Source of the DNA: Moorena producens 3L
Lineage (GTDB): Bacteria > Cyanobacteriota > Cyanobacteriia > Cyanobacteriales > Coleofasciculaceae
Assembly (NCBI RefSeq): GCF_000211815.1
Contig: NZ_GL890826.1
Coordinates: 1-8,295, forward strand
Direction: 5' to 3'
DNA length: 8,295 nt
Of this stretch, positions 1-5,058 are shown in pieces; position 1 is the stretch's first letter, and every line of letters starts with the position of its first letter. The position numbers and the translations under genes are program-made. Below the pieces are notes generated by a model. That model did not search any database and was not told where the DNA came from. It saw nothing but the letters and a program-made list of their open reading frames with translations.

Positions 1-70
1 CCATCTGGCCATCAATCGTCTTTATGATGGGTATTCAACCGGACTTGAGCTTACCTCTCAATGTAAGCAT

Positions 71-140
71 TCAGCTATCAGCTATCAGCTATCAGCTATC
101 AGCTTTCAGCTTTCAGCTTTCAGCTTTCAGCTATCAGCTA
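71..140. repeat. Tandem heptamer array, 10 units of TCAGCT(A/T)
   Basis: Ten uninterrupted 7-bp units: four TCAGCTA, four TCAGCTT, then two TCAGCTA. This is a short tandemly repeated repetitive (STRR) sequence of the type known from filamentous cyanobacteria. The internal block of four T-ending variants suggests growth by slippage or unequal exchange. The complement reads GCTGATA or GCTGAAA, sharing the core GCTGA with the array at 231-258, so the two arrays lie in opposite orientation. Confidence 0.95.
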
Positions 141-170
141 ATGGGTCCGATGGGTCGAAGCCTGTGCCAA

Positions 171-284
171 GCTACAGATGGTGCTTTTGAATAAAACAGG
201 TAACCATTCGAATAATGCTGAGTTAAGTCTGCTAACGGCTGACCGCTGACGGCTGACCGCACCTCAAGTAGCACCATCTGTAGC
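171..284. repeat. 15-bp perfect inverted repeat around a second heptamer array
   Basis: GCTACAGATGGTGCT at 171-185 is the exact reverse complement of 270-284. The 84 bp between the arms contain the GCTGACC/GCTGACG heptamer array. No ORF of useful length lies inside, so this could be a small non-autonomous repeat or a DNA or RNA hairpin. No transposase-related sequence is seen. Confidence 0.85.
231..258. repeat. Tandem heptamer array, 4 units of GCTGAC(C/G)
   Basis: Four consecutive 7-bp units: GCTAACG, GCTGACC, GCTGACG, GCTGACC. With the 71-140 array it shares the GCTGA core on the opposite strand, so a transcript or single strand across this region could pair TCAGC units with GCTGA units. 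It sits inside the 171-284 inverted repeat. Confidence 0.9.
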
Positions 285-374
285 GCATATGCTTACCCCT
301 CAATTCAATTTTGACGGAGTAGTAGTCTCCGACAAGTGTTAAGGGTTATGTCAAAAATTGTAAAAAAATGTAAA

Positions 375-380
375 TATAAT
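375..380 (+). promoter_or_regulatory. Putative -10 box upstream of the DUF2605 gene
   Basis: A perfect TATAAT at 375-380 lies 37 bp before the ATG at 418 in an AT-rich tract. No good -35 hexamer is found at 17 bp spacing; the nearest TTGACA-like bases are TGTCAA at 349-354 (20-bp spacer). This is the first sigma70-like element beyond the repeats, and the likely promoter of the 418-1251 gene pair. Confidence 0.4.
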
Positions 381-417
381 TAAGGTAGACTATGAAAAAA
401 TAAACGGTTTTAATATC

Positions 418-765
418 ATGGATCAACCCCAGCCATCAACACCGGAGTTACTCAAAACCATATTGGAACCGCTACTAGTAGATTTTGACTACTGGTTTGA
501 GCGATCGCTTTCGTTGTTAGAAACTGAAGATATCACCTTTTTGAGCACGGAGGAACAATCTGACCTACTAAAGCGGGTAAAGCAAGCCCAGCAGGAGGTA
601 AATACAGCTAAAATGCTTTTTAAAGCTACCGATGGTCAAGTAGGAGTTGAACTTTCTACCATGATGCCATGGCACCAATTAGTGAGAGAATGTTGGGGAG
701 TGGCAATCCGGTGGCGATCATTGGCATCCGGTGCATCCGAGTCAGCGGCCTCAGGGAATGACTAA
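418..765 (+). CDS. DUF2605 domain protein, small cyanobacterial protein of unknown function
   Basis: 115 residues, recognised as DUF2605 from the overall pattern: an N-terminal LLKTILEPLLVDFDYWFERS stretch (residues 11-30), then FLSTEEQSDLLKRVKQAQQE (41-60), NTAKMLFKATDGQVGVE (62-78), and a PWHQLVRECW motif (84-93). It looks mostly helical, with no signal peptide or membrane segment, so it is probably cytosolic. The tail from about residue 103 is low in complexity (Ser, Ala, Gly) and probably disordered. The ATG at 418 is chosen because the ATG at 391 is followed at once by a stop; no Shine-Dalgarno is visible. A HIP1 octamer lies at 501-508. The next gene, a DUF2973 protein, starts 147 bp downstream on the same strand, which suggests a shared transcript. 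The biochemical role is unknown. Confidence 0.9.
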   Translation: MDQPQPSTPELLKTILEPLLVDFDYWFERSLSLLETEDITFLSTEEQSDLLKRVKQAQQEVNTAKMLFKATDGQVGVELSTMMPWHQLVRECWGVAIRWRSLASGASESAASGND

Positions 766-839
766 TCTTGACGCACCTAGATTCAGGAAATGATTGAGGA
801 AATAGTGGACTACCATTTGTTAAGGTTAACTAACCACCT

Positions 840-858
840 ATAAAAAGCCGTTTTTTAT
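840..858 (+). other. Short AT-only hairpin between the DUF2605 and DUF2973 genes
   Basis: ATAAAAA at 840-846 pairs with TTTTTAT at 852-858 around a 5-nt loop, GCCGT. It is preceded by a small dyad, GGTTA-AC-TAACC (824-835). The stem has no GC pairs, so it is a poor terminator. It could attenuate read-through or affect mRNA stability between the two genes, or mean nothing. Confidence 0.3.
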
Positions 859-898
859 CCCTGAGCAAGACAAGGAGTTAAAGACCAACTATTCGGTC

Positions 899-904
899 GG
901 GAGG
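899..904 (+). promoter_or_regulatory. Strong ribosome binding site of the DUF2973 gene
   Basis: GGGAGG at 899-904 lies 8 nt before the ATG at 913. It is the clearest Shine-Dalgarno in front of any gene in the window and fixes the start of the DUF2973 protein. Confidence 0.8.
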
Positions 905-912
905 ATAATACG

Positions 913-1251
913 ATGTTACACCTAATTTATCTAATTGCCTTTACTGTTCTAGCATTTTTAGCGATTGGAAATTTAATTCGTAACCTATTAAGTTTGAGTT
1001 TTGATTCCCAGCGTTCTTTCTCAGCATCGGGAAAATCACCCGCCCAATGGGGTCGGAATCAAGTGAATGCCAATCCATCTCCTGCTAAGTCAGTACCGCA
1101 CCCGGAACTGCTTGATGATAGTGGCAACCCTATCAATGAACCGCTGTTAGTGATGCGGTCAATGACCGTTGAAGACGCTCGCCAACAGTTAGACGCTATA
1201 TACAATTCTTCTCCGGGTAACACCAAGGGCACGCCAGAAGAAAACCAGTAG
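913..1251 (+). CDS. DUF2973 domain protein, small single-helix membrane protein
   Basis: 112 residues, recognised as DUF2973 from its two conserved ends. Residues 1-26 form a hydrophobic helix (LHLIYLIAFTVLAFLAIGNL, then IRNLL), a signal-anchor or single transmembrane segment with no obvious cleavage site. Residues 63-97 carry HPELLDDSGNPINEPLLVMR followed by MTVEDARQQLDAIY, a short folded or helical C-terminal module. The linker between them (about 30-62) is polar and Ser/Pro/Asn-rich and looks disordered. The strong GGGAGG at 899-904 supports the start. The gene follows the DUF2605 gene at 147 bp on the same strand. My recollection is that these two families occur side by side in other cyanobacteria, so a joint membrane-associated role is reasonable, but the function is unknown. 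It converges on the lectin-like gene at 1449-2357. Confidence 0.88.
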   Translation: MLHLIYLIAFTVLAFLAIGNLIRNLLSLSFDSQRSFSASGKSPAQWGRNQVNANPSPAKSVPHPELLDDSGNPINEPLLVMRSMTVEDARQQLDAIYNSSPGNTKGTPEENQ

Positions 1252-1281
1252 TCTATTGATTTCACGTTAGGGCTAGACCAA

Positions 1282-1310
1282 GGGAAAGGGGATAAGCAAA
1301 ACTATTTCCC
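1282..1310. terminator. Weak candidate terminator hairpin between convergent genes
   Basis: GGGAAA (1282-1287) can pair with TTTCCC (1305-1310), extendable by one pair across a bulge, around a 17-nt loop. It lies 30 bp after the DUF2973 stop, where the DUF2973 gene and the minus-strand lectin-like gene converge. No T-tract follows on either strand, so evidence for an intrinsic terminator is weak. Confidence 0.25.
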
Positions 1311-1339
1311 CTGACCGAATTCGTCGGTGGAAAAACTAT

Positions 1340-1386
1340 AGCGCTGCGCCCAGGCAATAGGGAATAGGAAATAGCGATGCAGCGCT
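1340..1386. repeat. 8-bp inverted repeat enclosing three degenerate AATAGNN heptamers
   Basis: AGCGCTGC (1340-1347) and GCAGCGCT (1379-1386) are perfect reverse complements. Between them lie three heptamers in register: AATAGGG (1356-1362), AATAGGA (1363-1369) and AATAGCG (1370-1376). The arrangement, a GC-rich dyad capping a heptamer array, recalls the 171-284 block and suggests a small dispersed repeat. It lies in the intergenic space between convergent genes. Confidence 0.7.
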
Positions 1387-1448
1387 GAATCCATTTTCCT
1401 TGACAGACAGCATTCAATTAGTAAGTATTAAACCGGACTAGATCTGAT

Positions 1449-2357
1449 TTATTTGCCATAGGCAAACCAACTTGCATTAGCACTGTAAACCCGCGTGTCT
1501 CCCCAGGTTTCCAATACATAATGAAACCCCTCTCGGTTGACATCAGTGACATCAACTTTTAATCGGAGATTTTCATCATTATCACTATCGATGTCGTTTA
1601 AAGCAATATAAACCACAGGCTCAGAAGCAAAGTTGGTATTAAACTTTTGCTCACCTGATATTCTTCGTCTGCCATCACCCTTTGATAAATTCCCTTCCCT
1701 AACAGAAATTTCTCCACTCTCCAGTCTAATCTGTGAACTAGCCACTTCTTCGATACTTCGAGAGATAGTAATCAGCTGATTACTATCTTGAGTTAAGTTA
1801 TTGATCCGTTCAACTATATCTCCCAAGGCGACTGGGTCTGATTCTAGAAGAGCATTAAGTTTTTTCTCTATAGTAGAAGCGTTGATATCTAAGCTTTGCA
1901 CCTTACTATTTAGATACTGAGCTTGTTTTTGATAGTCTTGAGTTTGGGCTTTGATAGTTTGAGTTTGTTGCTGAAGACCTTGCAGATCAACTCGGTTATC
2001 AAATAGAGAATTATTTATACGTTTGTTGAGTTTATCAAGTTGTTCTTCTTGATTTTTTAGATGTCCTTTTACAGAACTATCAACAAGACTAGACATGACT
2101 ACAAAACCACTGACGGTGGTCAATAGGGTAGTAAAAACCAACAAGCCAATCACTAGGTGAAATTGTGTTCTAAATTCCTTCCTGAGTTCCTCAGCTATTT
2201 TGGGTGAAAATAGTTGTAATTCTGTATAAATTAAAGCTCTGATATCTGTAGAGCGCTTATCCAGATAACTTCGGTAGGTATCTAGTTCTTTCTTGAGATC
2301 ATCTCGTTCGCTTCTGAGGCGATCGATAGTTTTTTTAAGTATGTCAAAATCATTCAT
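1449..2357 (-). CDS. Membrane-anchored coiled-coil protein with C-terminal H-type lectin-like domain
   Basis: 302 residues from the ATG at 2357. Residues 1-65 are charged and helical (the run from SERDDLKKEL on looks like a coiled coil). Residues 66-92 are a single transmembrane helix (FHLVIGLLVFTTLL, then TVSGFVVM). Residues 98-180 are a Gln/Lys/Asn-rich coiled coil, and residues 209-300 resemble the H-type lectin fold. The lectin-like pattern is F-x3-F-x3-P-V-x3-L, an Asp-rich turn (DIDSDNDENLRL), GFHYVLETWGDTRVYSA and a terminal WFAYG, matching the GF...TW.DT.V..A..W.A signature of discoidin/snail agglutinin H-type lectins. The N-terminus would be cytosolic and the lectin outside the plasma membrane. 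An in-frame TTG at 2420, after GGAG, would add 21 residues; ATG is preferred although it has no Shine-Dalgarno. The ligand is unknown; glycan binding is inferred from the family only. Confidence 0.78.
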   Translation of the reverse strand: MNDFDILKKTIDRLRSERDDLKKELDTYRSYLDKRSTDIRALIYTELQLFSPKIAEELRKEFRTQFHLVIGLLVFTTLLTTVSGFVVMSSLVDSSVKGHLKNQEEQLDKLNKRINNSLFDNRVDLQGLQQQTQTIKAQTQDYQKQAQYLNSKVQSLDINASTIEKKLNALLESDPVALGDIVERINNLTQDSNQLITISRSIEEVASSQIRLESGEISVREGNLSKGDGRRRISGEQKFNTNFASEPVVYIALNDIDSDNDENLRLKVDVTDVNREGFHYVLETWGDTRVYSANASWFAYGK

Positions 2358-2758
2358 AGTAACCAAGTGGCTAAACACCGACAATTCCTTAGATAGTTTA
2401 GATAGTAAGATACTAATCAACTATCTCCATTATTTCGACAAGCCCGCCAAATACCCTATGGGCTGTTATAGCTGAAATTGCTCTATTCGCCAACTACAGA
2501 GGCTGATCTGATGGCACCCAGGATAATCCATGGTGAACAGTAAATGGTGATAGGTAGGGGGTTGGCAAAATTATCTCTTATCCATTACCCATTACCCATT
2601 ACCCATTACCTACTATAGCGCTAGTCGCTCTAATCATTGCACTCTGTTAAATAATGCTTCGTGAGACCCGGAGCTGGGGGGATTCCGGAGATCTAAATCT
2701 AAATTTAGAAATTTTCTAATCAATTGAGACGATCAGCATCAGCCAAAGGATTCCAGAC
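2358..2758. other. Non-coding stretch between two minus-strand genes
   Basis: No gene is seen apart from a possible 63-bp N-terminal extension of the lectin-like gene (TTG at 2420). The stretch holds a heptamer array (2582-2609), weakly related inverted heptamers around 2524-2556 (for example TGGTGA and TAGGTA), and a perfect 12-bp palindrome TCTAAATTTAGA at 2698-2709. A short CCGGA/TCCGG dyad lies at about 2669-2688 and could form a hairpin downstream of the 193-residue protein's gene, but without a T-tract. The promoter of the lectin-like gene must lie here; I see no convincing boxes. Confidence 0.6.
2582..2609. repeat. Tandem heptamer array, 4 units of CCATTAC
   Basis: Four perfect consecutive copies of CCATTAC, an STRR-type cyanobacterial heptamer repeat, about 225 bp upstream of the lectin-like gene. 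The sequence is unrelated to the TCAGCTA/GCTGACC arrays, but the period is the same. Confidence 0.93.
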
Positions 2759-3340
2759 TTAATGCTCATGGTGAGGGGCGTTACGTACCTTCCTGATTGT
2801 ATAGGGCAAAACCCCTACCAGCAGAGCAAAGGCTTCATCTGGCAGTTGGGCAATAGTGTTGGCATCAAAACCAAATCCCTCAAACTGTTCAAGAATCTGT
2901 TGGGTTCGTTTTATCGGACTTGGATCTTCTGTAATTTGTTTAGTCAGTCGAATCCATTGCCGCCGAATCAAATAAGCACGCCGTCGCTCTTCAGCTGATT
3001 CTGGAGAAACCAAAGACAGATTGCCCACTGGGACTACTCCCTGACAATCAAGATCAAATATTCCTCCTACAGCCGAACCTGGTCCTGCGAATTCTGCATG
3101 GTAGTGCTTATATATGATTAGGCCATTGCGACGCCTACTATTAACAATTAACAATTGTTTATCCCGAAATTGCGAGAGAATTTCTGATGGCTGTGAGTCT
3201 CTCATCTTATTCTTGCAGAGGTTCAGGCTTTCCTGGTTCATGCCACTTAGGGGTTGAGGATTGGCGAGACCCTGGTTGTGACCAACCACCTCCTTTGGGT
3301 AAAGAGCTATCTGGTAATAGTGTTGGTATTCACTCTCCAT
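2759..3340 (-). CDS. Unrecognised conserved-looking hypothetical protein
   Basis: 193 residues; I do not recognise the family. No signal peptide or membrane helix is seen. Residues 1-60 are polar (LYPKEVVGHN, three Met). Residues 62-110 look like a beta-rich globular part (QLLIVNSRRRNGLIIYKHYH, then AEFAGPGSAVGGIFDLDCQG). Residues 113-136 are a basic helix (SAEERRRAYLIRRQWIRL). The C-terminus from 139 is helical, with the segment FGFDANTIAQLPDEAFALL that resembles a compact helical end module. The ATG at 3340 has a stop two codons upstream in frame, so it cannot extend; the next Met is residue 34. No Shine-Dalgarno is evident. Codon use and the long, continuous, non-repetitive frame favour a real gene over the antisense ORFs that overlap it. 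A 7-bp repeat lies inside it (3140-3153). Its neighbours give no functional hint. Confidence 0.72.
   Translation of the reverse strand: MESEYQHYYQIALYPKEVVGHNQGLANPQPLSGMNQESLNLCKNKMRDSQPSEILSQFRDKQLLIVNSRRRNGLIIYKHYHAEFAGPGSAVGGIFDLDCQGVVPVGNLSLVSPESAEERRRAYLIRRQWIRLTKQITEDPSPIKRTQQILEQFEGFGFDANTIAQLPDEAFALLVGVLPYTIRKVRNAPHHEH
3140..3153. repeat. Two-unit ATTAACA heptamer repeat inside a coding region
   Basis: ATTAACA occurs twice in tandem, followed by ATTGTTT. On the coding (minus) strand this encodes part of residues 62-68, directly before the SRRRNG turn of the 193-residue protein. Similar A/T heptamers are common between cyanobacterial genes, so this part of the protein may derive from a repeat that entered the gene in frame. 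Confidence 0.6.
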
Positions 3341-3476
3341 CTGAAACTATATGGCGTAATATCTTAGAGCAGGTAAGCACCCAAGCTAAAAGCCCCGATC
3401 CGCTTTCCTTAAAATAGCTGTAAATTTTTGAAAATACACAAAAGGGAGAGTCAAGTTTTGTTCAACTACCATTTCC

Positions 3477-3511
3477 AACTATAAACTTGGGTTTAACCTA
3501 AGTTTATAGTT
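3477..3511. other. Strong hairpin, 15-bp stem with 5-nt loop
   Basis: The left arm 3477-3491 (AACTATAAACTTGGG) pairs with 3497-3511 around the loop TTTAA, with 14 Watson-Crick pairs and one G-T (G-U in plus-strand RNA) pair. No T-tract follows on either strand and no gene ends here, so it is not a standard terminator. It is the longest near-perfect dyad in the window and the first of three hairpins in 160 nt. Confidence 0.8.
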
Positions 3512-3562
3512 ATCAAAAAACACCTCAAAATGGCTTCAAGACACCAAAACTTTGTATGGCTA

Positions 3563-3590
3563 GATACTAAATTATAGATGATTTGGTATC
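3563..3590 (+). other. Hairpin, 13-bp stem with two G-U pairs
   Basis: From GATAC (3563-3567) to GTATC (3586-3590) all 13 opposing positions can pair in plus-strand RNA, two of them as U-G wobbles. The two central bases are unpaired, and in practice the loop would open to 4-6 nt. The wobbles are T opposite G, which would become A-C mismatches in minus-strand RNA, so the plus strand folds better here. Confidence 0.6.
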
Positions 3591-3606
3591 AATAGCTACA
3601 ATTTAT

Positions 3607-3638
3607 CGGTATAAAGCAACTTTTGTGGTTTAGTACCG
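3607..3638 (+). other. Hairpin, 9-bp stem with one bulge
   Basis: CGGTA-TAAA (3607-3615) pairs with TTTA-G-TACCG (3629-3638), with one bulged G at 3633 and a loop of 13 nt that can close slightly further. It is the third hairpin of the cluster, 16 nt after the previous one. Confidence 0.5.
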
Positions 3639-3899
3639 TAGATTTCATGGGATTTACAAGTAGACCGTAACACAAATCAACTAAATTTCGACCCTGGCGA
3701 GGTCTTCAAACAACAATTTTCTTGAAAGCTTTATCAATAACCCCCTTTTTGATCTGTTACCAAAAACGATACTCTGCTACAGATAGTCTGAACAAAAATG
3801 TTGTATTACATATTTTGTTTGTTTTGTCAATGTGATAAATCACCAAATGTATGTGTTATTCGTCAGCTTGATAACTCCATTATGACGAAATTCAGCCTA

Positions 3900-4556
3900 C
3901 TAAGACAGACTCTGACCCGGTGAACTAAAACCAGCAGGATTAATCTGCTTGTGTAAGAGCAGGCGTTTGGGAAGCCTAAGCAATCCTCCGGTATAGCTTG
4001 GTTCTACCCGATGCAGTTCATATCCCCTCTTGAGATAAAGTTGCCTGGCCTGATAATTGTTTTCCAAAACATGCAAGTAGAGGTCTTGAAAGCCCCATTC
4101 TAGGGCAGTTTGCTCACAAGCCAAGAGCAAATTTTCTCCGACTCCTTGCCGCCGACAAGACTTTCTGACAGCCAGATTGGACAGGTAAAGATGTTGGCAG
4201 TTGGGCTTTGGCCAGCAATAGCGAGAACGGAGTGTTAGCTCTACAGTACCAGCTAGCATGTCACTGGTACCAGCAGAACCGGAAACGGTAGTGACGGCGA
4301 CTAAACACAGGTAATGGGGTAAACTAGATCCCAGTCTGTGGCGCAAATCTTCGTAAATACCCAGTCTTAATAGAGGGTGAAGCCAGCTGATGAGCCCTTT
4401 TTGAGGGTGAAAGCTATCTGCAAGAATATCTGCTACAGTGCTGATATCCTCACATTGAGCAGCACGTATAGTGACTTGAGATATACCACCAGCCAAGGTA
4501 TCTTGACCAGTAGGGACAGATTTATGAAGGGTTAAGAATGAAAAGCAGGAATCCAC
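3900..4556 (-). CDS. GNAT-family N-acetyltransferase
   Basis: 218 residues with the Gcn5-related acetyltransferase fold. Residues 27-52 give beta-1/alpha-1 (VTIRAAQCEDISTVADILAD). Residues 100-110 are a beta strand (LAGTVELTLR). Motif A spans 122-147: strand LYLSNLAVRKS, then RRQGVG (135-140), the acetyl-CoA pyrophosphate-binding Q/R-x-x-G-x-G loop. Motif B at 166-180 is NNYQARQLYLKRGYE. It is predicted to be cytosolic and to transfer acetyl from acetyl-CoA to an amine; the substrate cannot be told from sequence. The start is GTG at 4556: an in-frame TAG lies a little further upstream and no ATG is in frame before residue 100, so GTG is the best choice, though the first ~25 residues lie outside the fold and a later start is possible. 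A 23-bp tandem duplication sits 16 bp before the start. The gene is divergent from the glcD-like gene. Confidence 0.85.
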   Translation of the reverse strand: MDSCFSFLTLHKSVPTGQDTLAGGISQVTIRAAQCEDISTVADILADSFHPQKGLISWLHPLLRLGIYEDLRHRLGSSLPHYLCLVAVTTVSGSAGTSDMLAGTVELTLRSRYCWPKPNCQHLYLSNLAVRKSCRRQGVGENLLLACEQTALEWGFQDLYLHVLENNYQARQLYLKRGYELHRVEPSYTGGLLRLPKRLLLHKQINPAGFSSPGQSLS

Positions 4557-4571
4557 AACTACAAAATTAAA

Positions 4572-4617
4572 ATTATTTGGGAATGGTAAACTCTATTATT
4601 TGGGAATGGTAAACTCT
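4572..4617. repeat. Perfect 23-bp tandem duplication upstream of the acetyltransferase gene
   Basis: Units 4572-4594 and 4595-4617 are identical (each starts ATTATTTGGG and ends GGTAAACTCT). The array ends 16 bp before the GTG start of the minus-strand acetyltransferase gene, so it overlaps its promoter or 5' untranslated region. On the coding strand each unit carries TTTACC, a possible -35-like or operator element. The perfect identity implies a recent event or selection. Confidence 0.95.
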
Positions 4618-4829
4618 AACTAAAGTATGTAGACTATACGCCGAAGGGGTTCTAAGTTCCCCCCCCCTAGCTTCCCGTAGGTTCAAGGCACCAGAAGGTA
4701 TATGGCTAAGAAGTCTGAAGGAGGTATGAGCAATTGAGTTCGAAACTATTTACCCCATTTCAGGCCAGGTAAATATTAAGGTAAATAGGAGACATTAAAC
4801 GTTATACTTCATAATTAATACCTTTTCTT

Positions 4830-4920
4830 GATGCAATAGCGAGTGGGGGAAACCCCCAAGACCGTAATGGTGCGTTTACAGTCGTCGAATTAAATTCGCC
4901 ACGGGTCGCACCTCTGCATC
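4830..4920. other. Nested inverted-repeat element, possible three-way-junction RNA fold
   Basis: Four dyads nest without crossing. The outer pair is GATGCA (4830-4835) with TGCATC (4915-4920). Inside it is a GC-rich hairpin TGGGGG-AAA-CCCCCA (4844-4858), then GGTGCG (4869-4874) with CGCACC (4907-4912), and within that the palindrome CGAATT-A-AATTCG (4886-4898). As RNA this gives a closing stem with two branches. It lies between divergent genes, about 160 nt upstream of the glcD start. It matches no riboswitch I know and could equally be a dispersed palindromic repeat. Confidence 0.55.
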
Positions 4921-4978
4921 GCTTTTGAGAAGTTTGATCAAAATCGGCTGACGGGATTAGCTTAAGTGATTAGCGACC

Positions 4979-5058
4979 ACCTTAAACTAGAAAGTCTTCA
5001 AGATCAGGTAGTTCACACACCTTAAACTAGAAAGTCTTCAACGTCAGGTAGTTCACAT
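4979..5058. repeat. 40-bp tandem duplication upstream of the glcD-like gene
   Basis: Units 4979-5018 and 5019-5058 match except for two adjacent substitutions (GA at 5002-5003 versus CG at 5042-5043) and the last base. Each contains CTTAAACTAGAAAGTCTTCA and AGGTAGTTCACA. The second copy ends 20 bp before the glcD ATG, so the duplication covers its probable promoter or leader and may have doubled a regulator site or promoter element. Confidence 0.93.

Larger units (their letters stand above)
49..304. repeat. Repeat-rich block bounded by a 14-bp direct repeat
   Basis: The sequence GCTTACCTCTCAAT at 49-62 recurs at 291-304 as GCTTACCCCTCAAT, a 13 of 14 match. Everything between the copies is repeat material: heptamer arrays and an inverted repeat. 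Inference: this is a compact composite repeat, possibly inserted or expanded with duplication of its flank. Fourteen bases is long for a target-site duplication, so the direct repeat may have another origin. Confidence 0.4.
1..417. other. Left-edge non-coding stretch rich in repeats
   Basis: No recognisable gene lies here. Two plus-strand frames are open from the window edge, ending at the stops TGA 188-190 and TAA 192-194. Both run through the heptamer array, where the period of 7 keeps all frames open if the unit has no stop, and neither translation resembles a protein I know. The tail of an upstream gene ending before about position 65 cannot be excluded. The stretch holds two heptamer arrays (71-140 and 231-258), a 15-bp inverted repeat (171-185 with 270-284), a near-perfect 14-bp direct repeat (49-62 and 291-304) and, at its right end, the likely promoter of the 418 gene. 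Confidence 0.7.
3341..3899. other. Long non-coding stretch with clustered hairpins
   Basis: No credible gene is found on either strand. Three hairpins are packed into 3477-3638. Further right there is a CCCCC-TTTTT run (3751-3760), a 12-bp dyad GTGAT-AA-ATCAC (3832-3843) and a 7-bp inverted repeat TTCGTCA/TGACGAA (3859-3865 and 3883-3889). The last lies just beyond the stop of the minus-strand acetyltransferase gene and might be part of its terminator, though no T-tract follows. The dyad differs from a CRP-type site, whose half-sites are 6 bp apart. The stretch should also contain the promoter of the 193-residue protein's gene; no clear boxes are seen. Confidence 0.65.

Noticed and set aside
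2..194. Two open frames from the left edge as the tail of an upstream gene
   Set aside because: Both frames pass through the heptamer array, whose unit has no stop in any forward frame, and neither translation looks like a known protein. A short gene tail before about position 65 remains possible.
71..258. Heptamer arrays as a CRISPR array
   Set aside because: The units are 7 bp and directly adjacent with no spacers, and no cas gene is present.
3187..3417. Plus-strand ORF overlapping the start of the 193-residue gene
   Set aside because: It is mostly antisense to the minus-strand frame, has no ribosome site, and its composition (Ser, Pro, Gly, Leu) is that of a shadow frame.
3660..3740. Possible tRNA-like segment near TTCGACCC
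   Set aside because: No acceptor stem or anticodon arm can be paired around it.
3832..3843. GTGATAAATCAC as a CRP/SYCRP1-type operator
   Set aside because: The half-sites are too close: the CRP consensus TGTGA-N6-TCACA needs six bases between them, and here there are four. It is also not placed in front of a gene start.
4702..4772. Tiny ORFs around the strong AAGGAGG at 4718-4724 (an 11-codon ORF from ATG 4702 and a 12-codon ORF from TTG 4734)
   Set aside because: The ATG at 4726 is too close to the Shine-Dalgarno and stops after three codons; the others are too short to tell from chance and show no attenuator-like codon pattern.
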